A stretch of 7,490 nt of DNA from Methanomassiliicoccaceae archaeon (lineage in GTDB: Archaea; Thermoplasmatota; Thermoplasmata; Methanomassiliicoccales; Methanomethylophilaceae), in NCBI GenBank assembly GCA_009776695.1, contig WRNI01000065.1:1-7490 (forward strand). Direction: 5' to 3'. The notes below the pieces were generated by a model. That model made no database searches. It was not told the origin of the DNA and saw nothing but the letters and a program-made list of their open reading frames with translations. The translations under genes were made by a program, and so were the position numbers. Each line of letters starts with the position of its first letter. Position 1 is the stretch's first letter. This document shows, piece after piece, positions 1 to 5,639 of this stretch.

Positions 1-398
1 CCTTCTGCCAGTGAGACCGCCGCGCCGCCTATGGCGGCGAGATACACACAGCCTACTTCACTCATCACCTGCAGTACCTCATCGGACATCCCGCCCTTGC
101 CTATTACCGCGCGTATCCCGTACCTCCGTATCATCTCCGGCGCCATGGAGTTCATGCGGGCGCTTGTCGTCGGTCCGGCGGCGATGACCTTCATTTTGCT
201 GCCGTCGCGGACAACGATCGGACCGCAGTGGAAGAGCGTCGCGCCGTTCAGACATTCAGGTGCGTCCGTCCCCGGGGAGAGGGCGCGCATATGAACTTTG
301 TCACGTCCCGTGACGACAGTACCTGACAGGTACACCGTCTCCCTCAGTTTAAGGCCTCTCGCTGTGCTCTCGTCCATCGGCGATGTTATCGTTATCAT
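1..398 (-). CDS. Fumarate hydratase, beta subunit (class I, Fe-S type), 3' end missing
   Basis: This is the C-terminal-type subunit of the two-chain class I fumarase, which with the alpha subunit interconverts fumarate and (S)-malate in the cytoplasm. The first 132 codons are visible; the rest lies beyond the window edge. Recognisable blocks are TGRDKVH (about residues 30-36), FHCGPI (56-61), GPTTSARM (75-82) and GKGGMS (100-105). By family analogy, Thr77 and Arg81 of GPTTSARM are substrate-binding or catalytic residues. The ATG at 398 lies 4 nt after the alpha-subunit stop; GTGAT at 402-406, overlapping that stop, is a weak Shine-Dalgarno match, so the two are probably translationally coupled to give matched subunits. 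L(+)-tartrate dehydratase beta is a close relative and cannot be fully excluded, but fumarase is the more likely role in an archaeon. Confidence 0.9.
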   Translation of the reverse strand, partial: MITITSPMDESTARGLKLRETVYLSGTVVTGRDKVHMRALSPGTDAPECLNGATLFHCGPIVVRDGSKMKVIAAGPTTSARMNSMAPEMIRRYGIRAVIGKGGMSDEVLQVMSEVGCVYLAAIGGAAVSLAE

Positions 399-402
399 CT
401 TA

Positions 403-1266
403 TCACTTTTGCCTGTATTCCGCCGTTCCGTCATCATTTATGCGGACGGTCGCCCTTCTCGATGCCCAGCAGCTCAGGTTCACCGCAACCGGAAGACTGG
501 CGGTGTGGCAGTATTCCGTTCTGACGTGAACGCGCAACACCGTGGAATTGCCGCCGAGCCCCATGGGGCCGAGGCCGCTTGAGTTGAGCGTCATGAAAAG
601 TTCCTCTTCTAATTTTCGTTCATCATCGTCCGCGTTAACAGAATCCGCCGGTGCAAGCAACGCCTCCTTGGACATAGCGACGCATCTGTCCGCTGTTCCT
701 CCTATTCCTACGCCGACGACGGTCGGCGGGCACGGACGGCCGCCCGCTTCGAGAACGGCGTTCAGAACAAATCTCTTTATCCCGGCGATCCCGTCCGAAG
801 GGTCGAGCATCGCAAGTCTCGTCATGTTCTCCGCCCCGGCGCCCTTAGGCATCACGGTTATTTCGGTGAACGGATCGTCCGTCGGTCTGTAGTGCACGAT
901 GGGCATCCCCTTCCCGAGATTGTCGCCGCTGTTCTTCCGTGTCAACGGATGAACGGTGTTCGGCCTTAACGGTATCGTCTCCGTTGCCTTTCTCACGCCT
1001 TTTCGTATCTCCTCATCAAGCGACGCGATCATCCTGCCGGAAACGTAGAATATCGGTATCCCCGTGTCCTGGCACATCGGCCTTCCCGTGAACTCCGCTT
1101 TCTTAACGTTGTCCATTATTCCTCCGAGCTGCGAGTATGCGATCTCATCGGTCTCCCAAGCGGCGGCGGCCTCCAGCGCCCAGCCGACATCGTCGGGTAA
1201 CTTCGTGTTCGCGAGACGCAGTAAATTGACAACGATGTCCTCGATCGGCTCCGGTATCCTGATCAT
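403..1266 (-). CDS. Fumarate hydratase, alpha subunit (class I, [4Fe-4S])
   Basis: A 287-residue N-terminal-type subunit of class I fumarase, carrying the oxygen-sensitive [4Fe-4S] cluster used for reversible hydration of fumarate to malate. Numbered from the ATG at 1266, cluster ligands are probably Cys65 (in CQDTG), Cys179 (in GGRPCPP) and Cys266 (in SCWASRRA); their spacing resembles that of single-chain class I fumarases. Other family blocks are VHPLTRKNSGDN, PKGAGAEN and GPMGLGGNSTV. A TTG at 1299 would add 11 residues, but the family match begins close to MIRIPEPIE, so the ATG is preferred. No clear Shine-Dalgarno precedes it. The start lies 40 bp after the NMD3 stop, so it may be read through from the upstream cluster or have its own weak promoter in the pyrimidine-rich gap. 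The alternative, tartrate dehydratase alpha, is less likely. Confidence 0.92.
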   Translation of the reverse strand: MIRIPEPIEDIVVNLLRLANTKLPDDVGWALEAAAAWETDEIAYSQLGGIMDNVKKAEFTGRPMCQDTGIPIFYVSGRMIASLDEEIRKGVRKATETIPLRPNTVHPLTRKNSGDNLGKGMPIVHYRPTDDPFTEITVMPKGAGAENMTRLAMLDPSDGIAGIKRFVLNAVLEAGGRPCPPTVVGVGIGGTADRCVAMSKEALLAPADSVNADDDERKLEEELFMTLNSSGLGPMGLGGNSTVLRVHVRTEYCHTASLPVAVNLSCWASRRATVRINDDGTAEYRQK

Positions 1267-1306
1267 CGTCCGTGTATAGCGTACGTGAAAGAAAAACAAT
1301 GCGGTC

Positions 1307-2329
1307 TCACGGCACGAAGAACAGCGTCCCGTCCACGTCGGCGACGTCCACCGTTTCGTTCGCTTCCGTGTTCGCGGGCACCTTTATGTCGACGGTCGAA
1401 TAATTTACCGGATGAAGGACCTGCATCTCATCCCTGGATGTACTGACCACCGTCGCCCTCATTATCTTATCATGCGGGGTATGAACTTTCAGCGATGACA
1501 TCTGCGCCCGTCTTACGGGCATTTCACGAAGATCCCGTAAACGGATCAATTTTCCGCTGCCTTTCCCTATTCCCGATAATTTGTACACGTCGTCCTCAAA
1601 GACGACGATATCGTTCAGATGGTACTCCGGCATTCTTACGAGGTACGTCATACGATACATATCGGAACCGTCCTCCGTCTTCCCGACGAGCTTCGACGAC
1701 TCTTTCGTCTCGGCGCCGTACGTGTCCGACAATTCTTTCGCCAGCATTTTACCGAGCGACGTTGATGAAACGTACATATCGACGCCGCCGTGAACTTCTT
1801 CGACTTTCGTTAAAAATATCTGACGGTTCGATGATGACATGTTCTCTATGCGGTCGCGCACATAACGGACGGTCTCGTCGCGTACGTTGACGTCAAGCTC
1901 CTTCGTTCCGCTCCTTATTTGTATTATGGCTTCGTAATAGTTGCCAAGCTGCCTTGAGCATCTCTGGCATACGTTATTCTTCATGCGCACGACCGTCCCC
2001 GCGTTCGCGCTGACGGTGCGGCCGCCCAGCTCTCCCGTTATTTCCGCCGAAACGTTGAAATTACGTTCGTCCTGTTCTTCGGATGATACGATAACGTTAA
2101 TTATGCGCATCCCGGCGACCGCTGATAACGACGCCATCGCCGCATCCTCCGCCGCCTCCTTTGCCGGCTTGGGCACCCAGCGGTTGTGTATCCTGAACTC
2201 TTCGCAGTTGACGCATCTTTCCAGGTCCACGTGATGCGGCAGCGTCACCAGCTGTTTCCCGTCCAGGAAACAGTCCGTGCACAGACCGTTGAATGTATCG
2301 CCCTCTTTACCGCACCTGACGCAGAACAT
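1307..2329 (-). CDS. NMD3-family ribosome biogenesis protein
   Basis: A 340-residue archaeal homologue of NMD3, which in eukaryotes is the export adaptor of the nascent 60S subunit. Archaea have no nucleus, so here it is presumably a late 50S maturation or quality-control factor (inference). Four CxxC pairs sit at Cys3/6, Cys17/20, Cys39/42 and Cys121/124, the zinc-binding region typical of the family. Downstream are the hallmark blocks FLTKVEEVHGGVDMYVSS (about 172-189) and SSKLVGKTEDGSDMYRMTYL (211-230), then a beta-rich C-terminal portion. A GTG at 2401 would add 24 basic residues, but those codons lie inside the DUF424 gene; the ATG at 2329 starts directly on the first Cys pair, has GGTGAT four bases upstream, and overlaps the DUF424 stop by one base (TGATG). 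Full length for an archaeal NMD3. Confidence 0.93.
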   Translation of the reverse strand: MFCVRCGKEGDTFNGLCTDCFLDGKQLVTLPHHVDLERCVNCEEFRIHNRWVPKPAKEAAEDAAMASLSAVAGMRIINVIVSSEEQDERNFNVSAEITGELGGRTVSANAGTVVRMKNNVCQRCSRQLGNYYEAIIQIRSGTKELDVNVRDETVRYVRDRIENMSSSNRQIFLTKVEEVHGGVDMYVSSTSLGKMLAKELSDTYGAETKESSKLVGKTEDGSDMYRMTYLVRMPEYHLNDIVVFEDDVYKLSGIGKGSGKLIRLRDLREMPVRRAQMSSLKVHTPHDKIMRATVVSTSRDEMQVLHPVNYSTVDIKVPANTEANETVDVADVDGTLFFVP

Positions 2330-2622
2330 CACATCACCGCTGCCTGCGCGTGCCTCACCCCGCCGATGATCATCGTTGCGCTTTCCGACACGTGACCGCA
2401 TGATATCGCTTCCCTCACGGTCCGGTCGCCGACGAGGTTCATTATCGTCACGCTCCTCATCCGTTCGCGGAACGCCTCTTCGGTCACAAGCTCGCCTTTG
2501 TAGAAATGCTCCGATACCTTAAGGCATGCGTTCCCTTCCCTGAACGTCATTCCCAGAAGCTCCTCGTCGCACGCAGCGAGTAATCTCTCGGTTCCGCGGA
2601 CGTGCATCTTCACGGATATCAC
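2329..2622 (-). CDS. DUF424 domain-containing protein (COG2412 type)
   Basis: A 97-residue member of the archaeal DUF424 family, whose biochemical function is not established. Family signatures are AACDEELLG (about residues 16-24), EHFYKG (38-43), IMNLVGD (60-66) and GGVRHAQ (87-93). The start is the GTG at 2622: its last two bases and the next A form the MCM stop (GTGA overlap), and a strong GGAGG lies seven bases upstream. An in-frame ATG five codons in (2607) is a weaker choice without its own Shine-Dalgarno site. The frame stays open upstream to 2868, but that part is only a shadow of the MCM C terminus. The stop overlaps the NMD3 ATG by one base. Linkage to NMD3 suggests a role tied to translation or ribosome assembly, which is inference from context only. 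Confidence 0.9.
   Translation of the reverse strand: MISVKMHVRGTERLLAACDEELLGMTFREGNACLKVSEHFYKGELVTEEAFRERMRSVTIMNLVGDRTVREAISCGHVSESATMIIGGVRHAQAAVM
2334..2338 (-). promoter_or_regulatory. Ribosome binding site of the NMD3 gene
   Basis: GGTGA (with the next base GGTGAT) matches the central part of the archaeal anti-Shine-Dalgarno complement GGAGGTGATC and ends four bases before the ATG at 2329. It lies within the last codons of the DUF424 gene and supports the internal ATG over the longer GTG start at 2401. Confidence 0.55.
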
Positions 2623-5201
2623 AGAGTGTCCTCCGTAAGCTTGTAGGCATCGTACGAAGGGCAGTACACATCGCCTTCCGACACCATCTTGCCGAGCACG
2701 CGCGATATCTCGGTCTCGCTTATCTGACCGCCGAGCATCCCCATGAGCTCGCCCTTGGACATGGGGATCTTCCTTTCCTCGAAGTGTTCGCGCAATGCGT
2801 TGCGGATAAGCGATATCGCGTCCTTGGTCTTCGCTGACCTTCCCGTCGCTATCGCGTCGATGTCCCATACCGTCTCGCCCTCGCGGCCTATCACCTTGTC
2901 CAGGAAATAGTGTATCAGTTTTATGGAACGGGCCGCGTCCTCTAACGTTACCGTATCGCTGAGCCTCGCCCTCGCGGACGCTTCGGACATCCGTATGTAC
3001 GCTTCCAGCTGCCTCGCCGTTATCGGTACGGAATTGTTCTTTCCGCCGGATGTCCTGCGTATCTGTAAATAATTGCTCTGTATCTTCTCAAACGCGTCAT
3101 CGGACATCACCGGTATTATCCGTTTCGAATAGGCGACATACTTCCTCAGTATGTCTACTCCGTATACAGGTTCCACTGACGTCGTTTCGCTCATTATCTT
3201 TTCACTGAGTTCCGCGTCCATATCGGAGTTCTTCTTCGCCTGTCCTCTGCGGTGCACATGCAATATATGCTCGGCTATCCTCTTGTCGTTCTCCGCCTCC
3301 GGCCTGTCGCGGAGGATGAACATCATATCGAAACGCGACATCAGCGCGGGCGGCAGGTTTATCTGGTCGCCGATGTCGGTGTCGTCGAACCTTCCGCGTT
3401 TCGGGTTCGCGGCAGCCAACATCGAGCATCTGCACTGAAGCGTCGCCGATATCCCTGCTTTCGCGACGGATATCCTCTGCGATTCCATCGCCTCGTGCAG
3501 TGACGATCTGTCCTGTTCCGACATCTTATCAAGTTCGTCGATGCACGCCAATCCTTTATCCGCGAGCACAAGCGCGCCCGCTTCCAGCGTCCATCTCCCT
3601 TCGCCGAAATCATCTTTGACAGCAGCGGCGGTGTTGTGCACCGCAAATCCGTTGCCGATGAACGAGTGCGCCCTTTCGACCGTCAGATCGTATACGTGAT
3701 CGGGAAGACCGTTGCCGATCTTGTTCACTTCCTTTACTTTGACAGTGCGCAGCGTCATGTTCTCCCCGCCGGCGACAAGAACATCATTCCCCGGAATTAT
3801 GTTCCTTGCTTCGGTCCAGCCGAATATGTTGCCGCTGCCGGCCATCACTTTCGTCTCTTCCGTCAGCACAAGCTTATCGCCGTTCGCGGTGACGATCTCC
3901 ATAAGAAACGAAGGTGTCCTTATCTTCCATACGAACGTTACGGGCAGCGCTTTCGGAAAACCGTTCTCCGTGACCGCGATAACGTTATCGCCGGACACCG
4001 CCTGTCTAAGTATCCCTTCTTTGTACTCTTCCGGGGCGTTCATCCGTGATTCGACGAAATCCTTTATCATCACGTCGCCGGACGCCGTCCTTATCATCGT
4101 GTCGCCGTGAACGCAGAGACCCGCGGCGGATGCGGATTTACCGGACGCGTATATCCCCCGCGGGGCAAGAGAGCTCATCTGCCTCAGCAATTGGCTTTTG
4201 GCAACTCCGGGATCGCCTATCAGAAGTATGTGAACGTCGCCTCTTATCACAGTGCCGTCGTCCATCTCCTTGTTCGTTCCGCCGAATAATTGTAATGCGA
4301 TCGCTTCCTTCTCCATCTCGAGGCCGTAGATGGTCGGTGATATCGACTTTACCATATTTTCAAAGAGTTCGGGATCTTTGGACATTTCCAATATCTTTTC
4401 CTCGTCCTCCGCTGTTATCAAAATCTCATCATACTCATGCTGTTTGAACTCCGCGGAATGAACTTCGATGAACGTTTCGAATACCGCAGATCGATCACGG
4501 TCGCCTTTCTGTACAGCTCTTATTATTCCGTTAAGCACCACTCTGTCACCGGGGAATGTCATACCGGCGATATCATCCTCCAGATATCCTGACAAACGTT
4601 CGGGCTGCGCCCCTCCCCTGAGGCCCTCCGGGCTCTCCTGTATCTCGATCTTCTGCGTGTCCGTGTACGAGCACCGTTCGCTTAAAAGAACGAACTGCGC
4701 GTTCGACCTGTTGCAGCTGCCGTCGGTGCTTGTGCACATTGTAGGTTCGCGCAATAACATTCCCGACTGGTCCACCCATATCTCCGCGTCGCATTTTGTG
4801 CACTTGAATAACGCTTTGGTCATTCTCGGCTTCACCGACGTCGCTTTCCTGACCAATCCTTCTATCGCAACGAGTTTTCCCAAATGTTTCGCTCTCAGTT
4901 CCCTGATATCAACGCGCACATCCCTCGGAAGCCCCGTGATGCGCAGATTCACCGTCCCCTTTTGTTCCCAGGACGGGGGCATGAGGTTCTTTACCGCCTT
5001 GCGGCCGAGCGCAAGGCACCTGTCCGGTCTGTCGAGTATGAAGATGGCAAGATCGGGGTCGTATTCGTCAATATCCGAATAAAGAACGTAAATGCTCCTC
5101 TTGTCGGGGTAGCTGTCAGCTATTTCGGTTATATTGAGCTGATATTTCTTCGCAAGGATATCCTCCCACCCTGCGAGCACCTCCTCGTCCTTGAAGTTCA
5201 T
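2619..5201 (-). CDS. mcm: Replicative DNA helicase MCM, precursor containing an intein
   Basis: An 860-residue precursor of the archaeal minichromosome maintenance helicase, the hexameric ATP-driven 3'-5' helicase of the replication fork. Removing the 161-residue intein leaves about 699 residues, normal for an archaeal MCM. From the ATG at 5201: N-terminal domain; zinc site with Cys134/137 and Cys156/163; OB-fold region; AAA+ core with Walker A GDPGVAKS (329-336), Walker B LACIDELDKM (551-560), sensor-1 AAANPKRGRFD (about 596-606) and arginine-finger motif LMSRFD (620-625); and a C-terminal winged helix (about 785-860). The second zinc pair is Cx6C, a wide spacing. Start choice: GAGGG four bases before ATG 5201. 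An ATG at 5291 or a GTG at 5261 would add residues unlike MCM, and the former would overlap the preceding gene. It probably shares a transcript with the winged-helix gene 56 bp upstream. Confidence 0.96.
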   Translation of the reverse strand: MNFKDEEVLAGWEDILAKKYQLNITEIADSYPDKRSIYVLYSDIDEYDPDLAIFILDRPDRCLALGRKAVKNLMPPSWEQKGTVNLRITGLPRDVRVDIRELRAKHLGKLVAIEGLVRKATSVKPRMTKALFKCTKCDAEIWVDQSGMLLREPTMCTSTDGSCNRSNAQFVLLSERCSYTDTQKIEIQESPEGLRGGAQPERLSGYLEDDIAGMTFPGDRVVLNGIIRAVQKGDRDRSAVFETFIEVHSAEFKQHEYDEILITAEDEEKILEMSKDPELFENMVKSISPTIYGLEMEKEAIALQLFGGTNKEMDDGTVIRGDVHILLIGDPGVAKSQLLRQMSSLAPRGIYASGKSASAAGLCVHGDTMIRTASGDVMIKDFVESRMNAPEEYKEGILRQAVSGDNVIAVTENGFPKALPVTFVWKIRTPSFLMEIVTANGDKLVLTEETKVMAGSGNIFGWTEARNIIPGNDVLVAGGENMTLRTVKVKEVNKIGNGLPDHVYDLTVERAHSFIGNGFAVHNTAAAVKDDFGEGRWTLEAGALVLADKGLACIDELDKMSEQDRSSLHEAMESQRISVAKAGISATLQCRCSMLAAANPKRGRFDDTDIGDQINLPPALMSRFDMMFILRDRPEAENDKRIAEHILHVHRRGQAKKNSDMDAELSEKIMSETTSVEPVYGVDILRKYVAYSKRIIPVMSDDAFEKIQSNYLQIRRTSGGKNNSVPITARQLEAYIRMSEASARARLSDTVTLEDAARSIKLIHYFLDKVIGREGETVWDIDAIATGRSAKTKDAISLIRNALREHFEERKIPMSKGELMGMLGGQISETEISRVLGKMVSEGDVYCPSYDAYKLTEDTL
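2630..2634 (-). promoter_or_regulatory. Ribosome binding site of the DUF424 gene
   Basis: A full GGAGG core lies inside the last codons of the MCM gene, seven bases before the GTG at 2622. It decides that start codon and, with the GTGA stop/start overlap, points to reinitiation or coupled translation from MCM into DUF424. Confidence 0.75.
3633..4115 (-). other. Mini-intein in MCM (no homing endonuclease)
   Basis: An in-frame 161-residue intein that must be excised at protein level for an active helicase. It interrupts the strongly conserved stretch GKSASAAGL/TAAAVKDD, 20-odd residues after Walker A. Block A begins with Cys1 (CVHGDTMI); block F is VYDLTVERAHSF with Asp143 and His150; block G ends GFAVHN with penultimate His160 and terminal Asn161; the +1 extein residue is Thr. 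Block B reads LVLTEETKVM, so the usual TxxH is TxxT (Thr85, Thr88). At 161 residues, with no LAGLIDADG motif, there is no room for an endonuclease, so it is a minimal splicing domain no longer able to home by itself. Base composition looks like the host gene, suggesting long residence. Boundaries are clear because both extein flanks match MCM. Confidence 0.93.
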
Positions 5202-5205
5202 TTTT

Positions 5206-5210
5206 CCCTC
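5206..5210 (-). promoter_or_regulatory. Ribosome binding site of the MCM gene
   Basis: GAGGG followed by AAAA and the ATG at 5201. This is the only clear Shine-Dalgarno match among the candidate MCM starts (5291, 5261, 5201), and it fixes the start where similarity to MCM begins. Confidence 0.65.
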
Positions 5211-5257
5211 GGTTGTTCCGCCGACATACACGCTCAGCGGATATATGAAATGAACGC

Positions 5258-5500
5258 TCACATTATCTTGGAAAGATCGGACGATCTGCATTCATCGTCC
5301 ACCCACCATACCCATCCGCCGCGTTCCACGGAGACCTCGCCTTTTACGAAGCCCGCTTGCTTTAACTTCGTTAAAGTTTTGGCGAAATCGTCCGGGCAGC
5401 GGTAATTGAACATTGATTCCAGGCGATCTTCGATCTCCTTCGTAGCCAATCTGTCATTACCGAACACCAGCCAAACGATCTGTATGATATCTCCGAGCAT
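5258..5500 (-). CDS. Small winged-helix-like protein upstream of MCM
   Basis: An 80-residue protein that I do not recognise as a named family. The pattern suggests a compact winged helix-turn-helix: a first helix (about residues 2-14), a second helix LATKEIEDRLESMF (18-31), a probable recognition helix DDFAKTLTKLKQAGF (37-51), then a beta-hairpin wing GEVSVERGGWVWWVDD (54-69) with three tryptophans, and a short tail. There is no signal peptide or membrane segment. The ATG at 5500 has no Shine-Dalgarno site but lies 23 nt after a TATA-like box, which fits a leaderless mRNA. It is the first gene of the apparent MCM-DUF424-NMD3 unit, 56 bp from the MCM start, so a replication-linked DNA-binding role or autoregulation of the cluster is possible. 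That is inference from fold and position. Confidence 0.75.
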   Translation of the reverse strand: MLGDIIQIVWLVFGNDRLATKEIEDRLESMFNYRCPDDFAKTLTKLKQAGFVKGEVSVERGGWVWWVDDECRSSDLSKIM

Positions 5501-5523
5501 CTGTTCGCGTTAGGTATGCGTCC

Positions 5524-5531
5524 GATAAAAA
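5524..5531 (-). promoter_or_regulatory. Putative TATA box of the winged-helix/MCM cluster
   Basis: TTTTTATC on the minus strand, preceded by the purine-containing GAAACA, which could act as a BRE. It ends 23 nt before the ATG at 5500; archaeal transcription usually begins roughly 22-27 nt after the TATA centre, which would place the start at or within a few bases of the ATG. This fits the absence of a Shine-Dalgarno site there. It is called by spacing and composition only, and a second AT-rich patch near 5553-5559 is a weaker alternative. Confidence 0.4.
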
Positions 5532-5605
5532 TGTTTCACATCACGGATCGCAAAATAACGTTCACACCGCGTACACCGCAAACGAAAAACGAAAGACAGA
5601 AAGGC

Positions 5606-5627
5606 GGACGGGGGAGGCCCCCCGTCC
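5606..5627 (-). terminator. GC-rich hairpin terminator after the LRR surface-protein gene
   Basis: A perfect 9-bp inverted repeat (GGACGGGGG at 5606-5614, CCCCCGTCC at 5619-5627) with a 4-nt loop lies 12 nt after the stop codon at 5640. On the minus strand it is followed by T-rich runs (CCTTTCTGTCTTTCGTTTTTCG). On the plus strand it is followed by TTTTATT, so it could also stop transcription entering from the other side. It separates the surface-protein gene from the MCM cluster. Confidence 0.6.
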
Positions 5628-5639
5628 TTTTATTCGGTT

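Noticed and set aside
1267..1299. TTG start of the fumarase alpha subunit
   Set aside because: It adds MFFFHVRYTRT with no family similarity, and ATG 1266 begins where the conserved sequence begins.
2330..2401. Longer NMD3 start adding 24 residues
   Set aside because: These codons lie inside the DUF424 gene, and the NMD3 zinc region begins directly at ATG 2329, which has its own GGTGAT.
3633..4115. Homing endonuclease inside the MCM intein
   Set aside because: The insert is only 161 residues and blocks B and F are separated by about 50 residues, without LAGLIDADG or HNH motifs.
3636..5082. Plus-strand open frames of 130-204 codons opposite MCM
   Set aside because: They mirror the codon structure of the well-supported MCM gene and show no recognisable domain or ribosome binding site.
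5202..5291. Longer MCM start at ATG 5291 or GTG 5261, the latter with a GTGA overlap to the upstream stop
   Set aside because: The added 20-30 residues do not look like an MCM N terminus and neither codon has a Shine-Dalgarno site, whereas ATG 5201 has GAGGG four bases upstream.
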